Shown here piece after piece: positions 25,151-37,689 of a stretch of 64,000 nt of DNA; position 1 is the first letter of the stretch; every line of letters begins with the position of its first letter. A program made the position numbers and the translations under genes. The DNA is from Atopsyche davidsoni (lineage: Eukaryota; Arthropoda; Insecta; Trichoptera; Hydrobiosidae). The stretch spans positions 9,277,001 to 9,341,000 of the forward strand of contig JAILWY010000007.1 of NCBI GenBank assembly GCA_022113835.1, written 5' to 3'. Under the pieces are notes generated by a model. That model worked only from the letters and a program-made list of their open reading frames with translations. It made no database searches and had not been told where the DNA came from.

Positions 25151-27303
25151 GGCGGCTTGCTTATGGGTGATATATTTATCAATTGCAGCAATGATAGTGA
25201 AAATCATCAATTTCAATGTAATTTGGGTTAGTCCGATTAGAGCTGCCCCGAAAAAGCTGTACCTGCCTTGAAACTGTTTTTTTTTTTTTAATTATTTTAA
25301 AACAGTTTGCCTTTTCTGTATCACATTAGCAGTGCTCCTAATTACTCAACTGAAAACCAAACGGTAATTTGACAATAGAGTAATATTATTTTGGAGTTCA
25401 AGTAGACTAATCTGCTAACTAGTATTTTAAACTAGTACATCAGAAATACCATGCATAATGATAATCAATTTGGCGATAGTTGCAATGCTGGAATGTTCTG
25501 TTTCAATAAATTTACATATCAATTTAACTGGTTATATCGTAAATAACTGTATTATGATTTCTTTTCCAATCAATGATAACCCATTTTTTACAATTACCAC
25601 TGAATGAATAATTGATTTTCTTCAATATTTCAATCAAGAGATTAATTGGAAACTATCGCTGGTATTTGGTAGATTATAGGTATTTTTATGGTTTATTATT
25701 TCGTTACTGGTTTCTGAGATAAACACATATTGTCTCTAATTTTATTCATACCATAGAATATTACAAAGTAAATACTGCTTTAATTAATAGGCATTTTTAA
25801 ATATTTTTGTATAATTTATTGAATGTTGTTGGAATTGTTATATTCGGGTCCATTTTTTAAATTGTTTTATTTCCAATGAAATATGAATAGATCTTTCTCA
25901 AAATGACCCGCCGTTTCGCCGAATCAGATCTGTGTGGATCGGAATTGAATTATTTGATTCGTTTATCGTCCTTGTTACGTTGTTACGCTCTTCCTTTGTT
26001 AAATTAAAAGACGAGGAGGTCTGCTATAAAGTAGACAAAGAACTTCCTACTTTACAAACAGTCATTATTAGATTATTAACGTGATTGCCACAATACCACG
26101 GACAGTGGCCATCCAAAGAAGTTCACAAGAGCATGGACCACCTTCATTACTTTTTGGATGGTCTCGCCAATTTTAAATAATTAAAAGGAAATTTTGTAGG
26201 TTGGCAACGAATGTTTTGTATTTTCCACGATCTTACGCGATCCATAACAAGAAAACAACACCTTTAATATCAAATTTCATATCTTGAGCATCCCCTCTCC
26301 ATAGAGAGCCTTTCGACTCTGTATTCTTCCTTGTGCGATATTATCTGCAATTTTTTATACTTCGGATTTTTTCAAGACATGTCTAAAATCTGCAATTATT
26401 TATCACATTTTTGGTAACACTTTGAGACTTTTTTAAATTGTATTTTTTGTTAGTGTTTTTTAGGATTATCTTGCATTGATACACCTCGGAGGATTCTTCG
26501 ACTGTTCAGGCTTTGCAATAATAAAAATATAGCACTTTACTGGTGTGTTAAATGCTAAATGAAAAATAAAATATTCAGTTTGAAATAAAAGCTTAGTCTT
26601 GATCATAATATCATAAGTATTTGTAAGGATAACCTATGTTTATGATCATATTCGTCGATGAGCTGTGTTGATTATAATTATCATTACATGTTGCAAATTC
26701 CTAGCATGTATAGAGCCAATCAAGAAGATATTTTTCATTAAGAGCAGGACTACGTAGGACGTTGACATGGCTGAGCATATCTTATAGGTCGGATGCTAAA
26801 TAACACAGTTGTAATTTGAAGCGTTGCAATTAAAATGTCCGCATATCGAGAAGCTGTAACTCGGGGTATTGCCGTCCTACATTATTATTTTTAACCAGGC
26901 TGCAGTCGGCTCGATCCGATATCGATTTAATTACATTTCACTGCCCCTGTGCTCGGTTCGGACTCGTCTTTATTTACTGCTCAAAGTCGCTCTCAGCGAC
27001 TGTCTGCTGCGGGTTCAGGTCCGATAATCCGGCTCGGGTTTCCTCTGTCGTAAATGCCTCGGCAGTTGCTTATCGGATGCGCTTTAGTCCGAATTAAACG
27101 GATACGTTTCAAATTGGAGTTTAGTGCATCGATGTGCGGAGAACTGCCAGCTTACCGATTTATGGCTTGTAGAATCTCAGGAATAAACAGTTGATCAATC
27201 ACGACAGCATAAAGCTGGTTACACACGCTGCGACACAACTGAAAACTGTTGCGTTGTTTACTCTAGCAAAACATTAATAAAAACACTGTTTCTGCCATTT
27301 CAG
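25151..27303. other. Non-coding sequence upstream of Unc-76 exon
   Basis: AT-rich and without exons up to about 26880. A GC-richer block at 26890-27120, with repeated CGG/CGATC strings, lies just upstream of the Unc-76 exon and could be a 5' UTR or intronic promoter for a short isoform. No TATA box or clear initiator was found in it. Sequence just before 27304 (TTCTGCCATTTCAG) is a good splice acceptor. Confidence 0.4.
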
Positions 27304-30300
27304 GATGTGGTGGACAATCACAGGAAACTTTGGAAACATCCTCCCCATCGACTGGACCAAGTCATTCTCCCGCAAGATGCACATGCCGGCGCTCAACCTC
27401 GGCGAGAGGAAGGTGAGACTCGTCTTACAACACCTGACTTCTATTCTTCCGATATCTCATCATACTCCCATATGATTTTCCATAATGTCCACTCTTCCGA
27501 GTCTGTTGCAATACTGTAAAGCAAGCAACATTTATTCACTACCCATTTTCAACATGTTGAAAAAACACACACACAAATGTATTTTGATAAATCCAAAATT
27601 ATTAATATCTACTTCAATTGTATTTTATCCATTTCTCCTACGTGACCATTAAAACTATGTTTTTAATGATCCTAATTGAAGGGTTTCTTCCAAAACTTCC
27701 CACATCTTCTCAGCATCATGGATAGACTCGTATTTCCATAACATTCAAAATACCCCATTAAACCACAGCTATATTATTATCTCCTGACCCTAGACAGTCA
27801 TTTGATACTTGTGCATTCGAGTACACTAATGTAAGTATCACCACGGAAAGTACCTACTAAGGTTTATCCACGGGCGACACATGGATAGTTCATTTACCTG
27901 ATGTGTGGTTTGTGGTAATACAAACCGTCATACTATGACGGTTTCTATTAGACTTACTTAACCATTGTGTTTTTTTTGAGTTTATTTTTCCTTAACTCAC
28001 TGTAATAAATGTTTTTTAAAACTTCTTCAATTCAATAAACCAGATAATATTTTTCTGATAATACTGCAGCATAGCCTAAAAATAGTTTGTCTTATATGCT
28101 TTAAAAATTTACCAACCCAGATGCAAAAGTTTTTAGTGTAAAAGATGTGTGAGGTCTAACGGTGTTGAATTTTGTTTGCGTGTGGGACTAACACCCGCCG
28201 TGTGAAAGATACAGTACTTATGCTGGCCTAATAGATGCGCGCTGGCACGTTTCAGGGAGGGCAGACTCCGGAGGATGATCTGCTCAGCTCAGAGGATGAA
28301 GCCGTAGCCTCCGACCTCGACATGCACGCTCTTATCCTCGGAGGACTACACCAGGATCACGAGTGCCCTGTTAAAACTGCCGATGAGGTAATTATTTTAA
28401 AAACATTTTAACTTTGATTATTTACTTAATATTTTATATTTTTGATAATAAATTTTAAAAAAATGACTAAATGGGTATGATTGTTACTCTTTGCGGACAG
28501 TTTCTAGTTCTATCTGTATTAGCTTTTAAGTTTTTGTCTTATCGTCTTGATAGGTTCATAGCTGATTTATTTTTATTTAAATCGATTTATAAAATTTCAT
28601 TTAATGTTTATGATTTCAGGTTATACAAGAAATTGATGATATGATGCAGGATTCCTCTCCGGGTTCCGAAGACGATATTATTGAGCACAATGAAGCTCTG
28701 GAGAAAGGAAAAGAAGTCCTCAATTCCCCGCTATATGAAGATAGTGAGTTCTCTAAACATCTTTTGAACTTTCATTAAATCAAAAATAATATCTTGTGTA
28801 AATAAAACGATTGTCATAGATTAAAATTGTTGGGAGAGAAAACTGGCGTTGTTGACTTTTAATGTTGCAAAATCAACCAGTTCTCATAATCACTCAAACA
28901 TGTGTTTAAAATCAATGCCTAGTCTCTGTTATTGTCTCATCATGTTTTTTGTTCATTTAACTAAAGTCATTATATTGATATGGTTGTTAATTTTTTTTTT
29001 GTAACTGGTATCAGACTGTACTTTCCCAAACTACATTTCTTCTATTGTTTATATCCAATATTGAAAAAAAATAAAAAACTTATTCACAGGCCAGGCCCTC
29101 TTTTTTAGTTAAACTGTATGTAGAAATATCTCTTGGTTTTATTTATTTTATTAAATATGTTATCATTTAAATTTTCCAGAACTAAAGACATTGAGTCTTG
29201 GTCAGCTGAACGAGCTCTACCTGGAGTTGGAGGTCCTCATCAGGGAGTTTTCGGAGACACTCATTTCAGAGCTGGCCCTGAGGGACGAGCTGGAGTATGA
29301 GAAGGAACTGAAGAATACCTTCATCTCCCTCCTGCTTGCTGTCCAGAATAAGCGGAGACAACACCACGTGGAGCGCAAGCGTCAGGCCAAGCAGGGCAAG
29401 GCATCTCAAGCCAGCGAGCCCAAGGTACAATGCACATCTTCCAATGAGCATTAACGAGCAACGTGTTATATTATAACCTCGATTTGTTGTTTTCCCACTT
29501 AAAGTAGTTTAATTAATTTTTAATTCTTTTATTAGCATAAAAACTTGAAAGAACTTTATCAAAGAGCAAATATTCAATTATATGCCCGATTTATAATACT
29601 GAGGCACTACCAAAAATATTTATATGTATATGGTAGTATATTATGTCATTTGGTCATTTTTTTGCATCAAATGACTCAACAATATTTTTATTATCAATCA
29701 TCAGCTCTAATCTAATTTTAAATAAAAGTTACTTTAATGAATTGCGACAGCATCCTTCAAGTCACAGCTAGCTGAAATCTTCTCCATTCCTCTCGAGAGA
29801 CAAGGAACGGATAAGCGATCCTAATTATGATAAAACAATCCTTTGATATATAGCCATGAGTGACACATTGCTGGTAGAATGCTTGGAGAGTAATTTTCCA
29901 GATCCATTACAGAGTCTAAAGTTCAGTTGTGTGAGTGAGTCAGTGAGGATGCACTGCGCCCGCTGGTACTGCCGTGTTGTTGATTGATTTGGCCTTGACC
30001 TGGTTAGTTAGGCTGCTAAGTGTGAACAATTTCAAACTATGCATTCTTGAATATTACTAAATTTATTATATGTATATCACTGTTTTTTTCAGTATCTGAC
30101 TACTGTCATTCCCTACCATCTGGATAGCGGTCCTCCAGACAACCAGGCATTGCAAGTTCTTATAAAAAGTAAGTCATTTAATGTTTTTTCACAAAGCCTT
30201 TACTTCTCTGATTCATGTTTTTTGAGTAGCTTTAAACTTAGCTGCATGAGTTGAAAAAAAAAAGTACTCATATTGATAACGTATTTTTTCTATTTTCAGT

Positions 30301-30382
30301 TCTGAAAGCAATCAATGAGGACAGCCCCACCGTACCGACGCTCCTTACGGACTACATCCTCAAGATATTATGTCCCACATAA
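27304..30382 (+). CDS. Unc-76: Unc-76 / FEZ-family kinesin-1 adaptor, six exons, 5' end probably incomplete
   Basis: Exons are 27304-27412, 28256-28387, 28620-28743, 29180-29424, 30093-30168 and 30300-30382, all with GT-AG borders and consistent phase, giving 255 residues from the ATG at 27305. The product starts MWWTITGNFGNILPIDWTKS, followed by an acidic middle (LLSSEDEAVASDLDMHALIL, MMQDSSPGSEDDIIEHNEAL). Exon 4 encodes a coiled coil (LGQLNELYLELEVLIREFSE), and the tail YLTTVIPYHLDSGPP ends ILKILCPT. These are hallmarks of FEZ1/zygin and Drosophila Unc-76, which link kinesin-1 heavy chain to axonal cargo. Family members are about 370-390 residues, so roughly the N-terminal third lies in upstream exons not identified. 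The base before the ATG belongs to a preceding codon if such an exon is spliced in. Confidence 0.93.
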
Positions 30383-33300
30383 GAAAGAGCTACGCAACAC
30401 CCGTCATCAATATCCTACTAGATCCTAAATGATTTGAATCGTCGAGTCTCAAAACCCACTCATAATGACTTCCTGTATCAATATTGATGCATGACTATCA
30501 AATAATCGACGAGAAGCCGATTTTCAATACTTTTCTACTATGTGCAAGCTGATGCTTTGTAATTCAAGAATAATATATAGTCATACCCGGAGGAATAAGC
30601 TCAATGAATCAAAATTACGATACACCAGTGATATGGTACGAATAAGGTGTGCATGCATCTTCAAGTTGTTAAGGTTTTGATACTTCAAGGTATGATTGTA
30701 TTTATTTAACACTTTTGTTATCTGTCTCTATGAACTATCAATTAATTTAATCACAATTTTAATGCAGCGAATATAAACGTGTTTTTTATAATCGAGCAGC
30801 ATTCAAAGTAGGTTTTGATATTCAACGATTCGTCTTCTTTGTATTTATTTATATGTAGTTCAATTCAACAGAAATAAAACATTCTCTAAACTCTGTGCAG
30901 CATGAAATGTCAAGAAAGTATGCTAGGAATATAGTTTTATTTCTTTTCAGTATGTGATAATGTATCTATAATCTAATAGCTTAACGTATTATCCTGAAAG
31001 TAAAGTTTGAGTATCTCTCTTTGTGCACATAATCTATATTGACATGATCGTTAATTTGTTTTAACTGATGGATTTGAAAGTGAATACATTTGTAAATTGT
31101 AGAAGTGAAATCGGTGTAGAGCAACGAGACTCTATTGCAGAAATATGAAAAGAGTGGATATTTTTTCAACAGTAGAGGCTTAAGTTATATACTTGTATAT
31201 TTTTTTTATTGTGTCTATATATTGGATGAGTCATGTTTGTGCAATTCTAAAATTATAATCTACTCTAAAAGTTCTCAGACAAATAATTATTTTGCATTCA
31301 TTCTGTAAATATGCTTTTTTGTATGAATGTGTCTGATGAAGTGTTTGATTTGTAAAACTGTGACGTGCGTCAGACATGAGTGTGCATTATCTTAAGATAA
31401 GCTAAACTTTATTCACATTATCAGTTTGTCATTTAATTCTTGGTATTTGTTCCTTAACTAATATATTATTTAATCTCTAAAATGCATTTATTCAAAATGT
31501 TTTCTGACAGATTTTCTCCCTCATTGTATATTTGTGTATATTTTATTTTAGTTTAAGGTCCCGTTTGTGAATGTATATTTATAATTTAATTATTAAGTTG
31601 TAAATGTTGCGTATTGTGATTATTACTGTTAAAATAATAATGAAGTAGACGTCTTAATCTATAACTCTTGCATAAATGTCAAGGATTCTCTAAACAGAAG
31701 TAACATCAGAATTTTTTATGCTGATTGTTTTGATTTACAATCAATGCCATACATTTGAAAATAAAGCACAGTAGCTGATTAGATCACGAGGGCTGCCTTG
31801 AATAGTATGAACAATTTTATCGATTAGAACGATCCATGACTAAAACAATATAAAGATGTAAATGAGAACCGTCAAATGAAAAGTTTGTGTAATTATAACG
31901 TTTAGTGAATCCTGCTTTGATTGTTTGTCATCCCGTGTGGATGGATTTCGATGATTTTAGAATGACATTGTATGAATTGATTCAAAGAATATGTTAAATT
32001 TATATTTGAATTGGTGAGCGCGCCTGCTTTGTGAGCTATTTATATATTTTATTACTATATTATAATGAATGATTGTGAGATTGCAAGTGCATTTATGTTG
32101 TGTCGTAGAATTAACGGTCTTTCTGACCGAAGCCTCATTAAAGAGTGGTTAATCAAAAACACTTTCTAGTCTTAAATGATAATTTTTTTAAATGTCACGT
32201 AGTGTACCTAACTAAAATATCCTTACATCATAATATTTTTAAAATAATGAGTTTTTTTTTTGTTGTTTTCGGAATTTTTTTAGGCGTTTTATAAAACTTT
32301 TAATTGTTTACCAAATTAAAATCACTTGAAATTTATTTTCCTTGTCACTAATAAGCTTTTCCCCCTTCGATTTTTATGGTTTTATTTTAGGAAATTAATG
32401 ATTGATGTTTAGTCAATATTTTTAAAACAGTAGTAGAGAATCTTGAAAATAGCCCTATCAGCTCACGTGGTAACAAATTAACACCGTCTTCATCTTATCA
32501 ATACATAATATTGTGCAGATATGCAATAACGGGAAAACTGCAATAATTTTTATGGAAATATCGAATCCAGTGGTAATACTACGTAATCTTAAAAAAAGCT
32601 TGGTTTTTAGTTACTTGAATGGAATGATAATATTCAATACAATGTTATTACATACAATAATAAACATAATTACTTACACAATGTAACATTAGTAAGGTAC
32701 TTATACACGTGGAATTTTTATTGCACATTATGTTATTAATTGTCCACAGTGTGTACGCCAAGATTGCAATATATATTGGAGCAAAAAAAAAATATATATT
32801 TTAGTTATAGTTGCTTATTTTTATGTGACAATAACAAGTTATTCAATTTTGTATATCTGTTTCATTCTCTCACATAGCTGCATCTCGCTTGTGGCATTCA
32901 TTCATTTTGTGCAAAACAAAATGTACACTTATGTTAAAATTAATTACAAAATTGTTGTTTAAGTTTCTCGTGTGTGAGTACCTTTGCAATATGAAATGCT
33001 GTCAAATATAATATGCTTTTTTCAATTTCATAAAAACATCGTGTTAACAAAATGTACATACAGATAGTAAAATTATTAATATCATTCAATCTACGATCAT
33101 TCAAAATACGTCAGAATAAATAAGCAAAATAAGAAATGATTTGATAATATTAAGCATCTTATTCAACTTTGTAACGTTTTTCAAATTGTTGCACCTTACG
33201 TATTGTTTTTAAAAATCATTGTTTCAGTTTAGCATGATATAGTGACAATTATTAATATTCTTAACCCCACGAGTTTTGATGTCAACCAAAAAAATGTCTT

Positions 33301-33765
33301 TTTACGATGATGAATACTAAAGAACTGATATTAATCTCTTCATACATTCATTAGAAATACATACGATAGAAACTATTGCTAAAACATATGTGTATTAGCG
33401 TTGATATAAAATGTAAGACATTAAAGATAGCAAGTAGGTTTGCATTTTCCAGTAATCTGAAGAGTTGTTTTTATATGATTTCATACAAAATGTAAGTGCC
33501 ATTTATCGCTACCCATTATGCTTATGTGTCAGTCATTCTCGCACATTATTGTATTGTTTTTAATCTTGCCTCTAGTATTTAAGAAACTCAATGAAAGATG
33601 GGCGACTGTCGAGCAGCTATAACTTTTGTGTATGTGATTGTCAATGACGAACAGTTTGTTTATGATGCTGTGTGATGGATTGAAGATCGTTTGTGTAAAT
33701 TGAAAATATCTTGTAAATGCAACAAAATAGCTGTTTATAAAAATAAAGATGCTTCTGTGGGAGAA
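30383..33765 (+). other. Probable long 3' UTR of Unc-76
   Basis: About 3.4 kb after the TAA has no coding exon on either strand. AATAAA-type signals occur at 30874, 31758 and 33742-33747. The last is followed by a GT-rich stretch (GCTTCTGTGGG) suitable for cleavage and is the best distal poly(A) site. Long distal 3' UTRs are common in neuronal genes. Extension to 33765 is inferred from sequence alone. Confidence 0.45.
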
Positions 33766-33769
33766 AAAA

Positions 33770-34120
33770 ATGTTTTATTTAAATTACAATGGTATTTTAT
33801 TGTTTAGGTTGCAATAAGCACCACAAACTTTTTATATGACATAAAAAATCTTTGAAATCAGTAGGGGTTGAGTTCAGTCTTAATTTATCTAATAAATCAA
33901 AAATCTGGTATCCAAGGGTGTAATTATAAATCAAAAATCATTACTTCTTAAATTGTATTTAAACAAAAATAGACTAAAAATTCTGATATTAAACATGGCA
34001 TTGAAAAAAATATATTGAATTTTCTTTTGCAATACCTTAGTTTGTTAGAATTGAATGACCTCGACATACTGTATCACATATGAGAGGTATGTTATATCAA
34101 AATTTCACTGTAAAGGTATT
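33770..34120. other. Spacer between Unc-76 and the ASB3-like sequence
   Basis: AT-rich, no features. The two transcription units converge tail to tail across it. Confidence 0.45.
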
Positions 34121-34127
34121 ATGTTAC

Positions 34128-35112
34128 CTGTGGGTGAGAAGCATAATGTTCGCAATAATGCAAATAAACCAGAGGCGGACACTCTTCTGAATACAAAGCA
34201 TTGACCGCAACTCCTTTGGTCAACAGAAGTTGTAGGAGCGTGCCACACAGCCCTTCTTGGTATTTGTTTATATATTCTGTTACATGAAGTATTGAGCAAA
34301 GAGGGGGATTTATGATGTATCAAGGCCCAAACCCAAATACATTTTCTAATATTACATGAAATCTCTACATTTATTGAAAAATTCAGGACCAAGATCTGAC
34401 TCGAGCAGTGTTATGATTATATCCATTGAGAAATATAATGGTTTACAGGCGAAATTCATCAAATTTCTATTTATTTTATCAACAGAAGTTACAGGGAGAA
34501 GAAGTTGAAACAATTGAGAATGTCCATGCATGAGTGCCATGTATAGTGGAAGTGCTCCTTCACTATTGAGTAAATCAGGGTTTGCATCATTAGCGAGTAA
34601 AAACTTTGCAACTTCTAGAGCTCCCTTCTGAGTTGCCAAAATAAGTGGAGTGTTCCCGTCGTTAGCACATTCATTAACATTAGTTATAAAGGGAAAAAGT
34701 TCCATAACACATCTAAGCAATCCTTTGTAACAACCCAGTAAAAATGGAGTTAGACCATAAGAGTTTCGTAGCCCTGGATCAGCTCCTGCGTGCAGAAGAA
34801 TTGATACAACTTGACTATGTCCCCCCCCGAGCAGCTTCATGTAGAGCGCTGTCACCATCAAAGTCTTGCATGTCTAGGATTGACCCTGCATTAATTAAAG
34901 CTTCTACAGCTTCCACACGGCCAAAGCCAGAGACTACAGATAGAGGTGATACCATTTCATTGCTGGCATATTCTACAATATATTTCGCGATTATCTACAC
35001 AGTTAGCATTTTTCCCCAAATTTAGCAGCCTTTTAATGGTTTCGACATCATTGTTTCTAGCAGCAAAACTTATGGCGGTCGTACTGCGAGGATTTAAAGC
35101 ACTAAAATCCAT
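34128..35112 (-). pseudogene. ASB3-like ankyrin-repeat protein, broken by frameshifts
   Basis: From ATG 35112 the minus strand reads MDFSALNPRSTTAISFAARN and NDVETIKRLLNLGKNANCVD, an ankyrin repeat close to the start of ASB3 (ankyrin repeat and SOCS box protein, a Cullin-5 substrate adaptor). Near 34990 the frame shifts by one and the next repeat continues (VEALINAGS, DGDSALHEAARGG). It shifts again at a run of eight C on the plus strand (34821-34828). A 169-codon frame then carries repeats such as DGNTPLILATQKGALEVAKF and LLANDANPDLLNSEGALPLY. A stop at 34352 and another frame change precede LLQLLLTKGVAVNAL, ending at a donor-like site at 34128. No SOCS box was found. Either a pseudogene or several assembly indels; the homopolymer break is the most error-prone kind. 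Confidence 0.62.
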
Positions 35113-35119
35113 CATTACG

Positions 35120-36118
35120 ACTCCTTTAAAAATCTATGTAATGATGTTATACATTTATTATGCACTGTTATACAACGTCTAGCGGTCACAATGAAAATAA
35201 AGCAAGTACTTTTATTTACCAAAATAATGATAAAAATGTTGATTACAAAAAGTCGTTAAGTTTGAGCGTTAAATATAAATGAAACTTTGCCGTTACTGTT
35301 ATTGAGCGACTGATTTGTCAGTAGTAAATATATTTTCTCACTTCATAATATTTTTAAAAAAATCTTTGTCAGTATGACTTTTCCCCAAACAATTATATTA
35401 TTGCCAGTCGAAAAATTTATGAAGCTTGTACCTAAATATGACTCATCCAACATCTTAGAAATTGTCTATTTAAAAAATAGTTATTTAATATTTTTATTAA
35501 TAAACATATTCAAAACAATTTTTAAATTATTTAATAAAGAAAAAAATATTATTTATATATTTTTTGTACAATGAATTTATTTATCGAAGCTCAATGCTTA
35601 TGTAAGGAGCACTTACACATTTGAAGTACGTTTATATGATAGTCTATGAATTTCAGTGTTGATGTTGTAATTTTTTTTACTAAATTTTAAAATATTTGAA
35701 ATATGCATATCACCAAAACTTTTTTTAAGAAAACCCATTTTAAATTTGTCATTATTTCCAGAATATACAATAAATTGGAAGAAAAGCCGCAATATGGCAA
35801 GATAGCGGTGTTCCGACCCACCGCAGGTCCTGGGCGCCCGGTGACGTCACATTCGGTCGTATTGTTTCAGAATGGTGGCCCTTTCCGGCGCCGTGCCAGC
35901 GACATTAAAATCAGATTGCCGCTTCCGCCGAGGTTCCAGATTCAGCGGAATTTCATTTTGCACATCCTAAGTACCCCGCTTGCAGATATGCTATAAAGAA
36001 TAATAAAGTTGGATTAATATGTTTAAAATAATAGTTGAAATAAAAACCAACTGATTCTGACCGACTGATAATAAGAAACACAAACATAATAAAAATAACA
36101 ATTTTACGTTTACATGAA
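35120..36118. other. Non-coding stretch with GC-rich promoter-like block
   Basis: Mostly AT-rich. The block 35790-35960 is CpG-rich and has CAAGATAGCGG (YY1-like), a perfect GTGACGTCAC (35841-35850), and an ATG at 35872 in a good context that opens only a 30-codon frame. It resembles the promoter of a housekeeping gene, but no downstream exon was found. Confidence 0.4.
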
Positions 36119-36119
36119 C

Positions 36120-36131
36120 AAAATTTATACA
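36120..36131. repeat. Left 12-bp direct repeat of the composite insertion (AAAATTTATACA)
   Basis: Identical to 37676-37687. The two copies exactly bracket the tandem/inverted array and look like a target-site duplication. Confidence 0.6.
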
Positions 36132-36264
36132 TATTAATTTTAGATTAATGTTAATCAGGATGCGTATTTATTTACCCATGCAGGTATTAGTATGTTTATG
36201 TGATTAAGCATATTTTTTCACACATTGAAAATGATTAAAGAAAACTCTCAGAAAATATCATCGT

Positions 36265-36338
36265 GACTTGTGAGGGATTCGAACCCACATCCCCAAGCTT
36301 TCATGGCCGGTGCATTTATCCAACTATGCTAACGAGCC
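36265..36338 (-). tRNA. tRNA-like sequence, repeat copy 1 (probable SINE head or tRNA pseudogene)
   Basis: Minus-strand A box TAGCATAGTTGG and B box GGTTCGAATCC are both canonical. The 74 bases fold into a cloverleaf: acceptor GGCTCGT/ACAAGTC 6 of 7 pairs, D stem GCAT/ATGC 4 of 4, T stem 4 of 5. The anticodon stem is weak (CCGGC/GCTTG), and the loop CATGAAA has A instead of T at position 33, with TGA in the anticodon place. That argues against a working tRNA. Confidence 0.55.
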
Positions 36339-36669
36339 ACTGCAATTTAGTGAGAATTTTCTTAATAATCATATTCTACATATGAACTAATATGCTCGGG
36401 CTAATCAATATTTAATGATTTGCAAACACTGGACTTTTTAATTAAAGTAACAAGTGAAGCATTTTTATATCCAAATCTGGTTATTATTATTTTTAAAATC
36501 TATTGATATTTAGCCGAGACGCGCACCATTCAATTATATTAATTTTAGATTAATGTTAATCAGGATGCGTATTTATTTACCCATGCAGGTATTAGTATGT
36601 TTATGTGATTAAGCATATTTTTTCACACATTGAAAATGATTAAAGAAAACTCTCAGAAAATATCATCGT

Positions 36670-36743
36670 GACTTGTGAGGGATTCGAACCCACATCCCCA
36701 AGCTTTCATGGCCGGTGCATTTATCCAACTATGCTAACGAGCC
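36670..36743 (-). tRNA. tRNA-like sequence, repeat copy 2
   Basis: Same sequence as copy 1, displaced by 405 bp. The same cloverleaf and the same loop defect apply. Confidence 0.55.
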
Positions 36744-37074
36744 ACTGCAATTTAGTGAGAATTTTCTTAATAATCATATTCTACATATGAACTAATATGC
36801 TCGGGCTAATCAATATTTAATGATTTGCAAACACTGGACTTTTTAATTAAAGTAACAAGTGAAGCATTTTTATATCCAAATCTGGTTATTATTATTTTTA
36901 AAATCTATTGATATTTAGCCGAGACGCGCACCATTCAATTATATTAATTTTAGATTAATGTTAATCAGGATGCGTATTTATTTACCCATGCAGGTATTAG
37001 TATGTTTATGTGATTAAGCATATTTTTTCACACATTGAAAATGATTAAAGAAAACTCTCAGAAAATATCATCGT

Positions 37075-37148
37075 GACTTGTGAGGGATTCGAACCCACAT
37101 CCCCAAGCTTTCATGGCCGGTGCATTTATCCAACTATGCTAACGAGCC
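37075..37148 (-). tRNA. tRNA-like sequence, repeat copy 3
   Basis: Same sequence as copies 1 and 2, displaced by another 405 bp. Confidence 0.55.
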
Positions 37149-37533
37149 ACTGCAATTTAGTGAGAATTTTCTTAATAATCATATTCTACATATGAACTAA
37201 TATGCTCGGGCTAATCAATATTTAATGATTTGCAAACACTGGACTTTTTAATTAAAGTAACAAGTGAAGCATTTTTATATCCAAATCTGGTTATTATTAT
37301 TTTTAAAATCTATTGATATTTAGCCGAGACGCGCACCATTCAATTATATTAATTTTAGATTAATGTTAATCAGGATGTAAAATAATAATAACCAGATTTG
37401 GATATAAAAATGCTTCACTTGTTACTTTAATTAAAAAGTCCAGTGTTTGCAAATCATTAAATATTGATTAGCCCGAGCATATTAGTTCATATGTAGAATA
37501 TGATTATTAAGAAAATTCTCACTAAATTGCAGT

Positions 37534-37607
37534 GGCTCGTTAGCATAGTTGGATAAATGCACCGGCCATGAAAGCTTGGGGATGTGGGTTCGAATCCCTC
37601 ACAAGTC
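37534..37607 (+). tRNA. tRNA-like sequence in the inverted copy
   Basis: The same tRNA-like block in opposite orientation, so its internal promoter faces the three minus-strand copies. Confidence 0.55.
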
Positions 37608-37675
37608 ACGATGATATTTTCTGAGAGTTTTCTTTAATCATTTTCAATGTGTGAAAAAATATGCTTAATCACATA

Positions 37676-37687
37676 AAAATTTATACA
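37676..37687. repeat. Right 12-bp direct repeat of the composite insertion
   Basis: AAAATTTATACA, identical to 36120-36131. Confidence 0.6.
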
Positions 37688-37689
37688 CA

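Larger units (their letters stand above)
36132..37675. repeat. Composite array: three 405-bp direct repeats plus one inverted copy
   Basis: Units start at about 36131, 36536 and 36941 with an exact 405-bp period and no differences noticed between copies. A 32-bp start of a fourth unit (37346-37377) is cut off and followed at 37378 by an inverted copy of about 300 bp, which ends at 37675. Every copy contains a tRNA-like block. The 12-bp duplication AAAATTTATACA outside both ends implies the whole 1.54 kb was inserted as a single event, or that an inserted unit amplified in place afterwards. The adjacent inverted copies could form a very long hairpin. Confidence 0.88.

Noticed and set aside
26890..27120. 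Coding exon for the Unc-76 N-terminus
   Set aside because: GC-richer, but interrupted in all frames and with no FEZ-like motif.
36131..37345. CRISPR-like regular repeats
   Set aside because: Contiguous 405-bp tandem units without spacers, in an insect-type genome.
36265..37607. Functional tRNA genes in the repeat array
   Set aside because: A and B boxes are perfect, but the anticodon loop lacks T33 and the anticodon stem is weak. The block is also part of an amplified repeat, so tRNA-like, not tRNA, is the safer reading.
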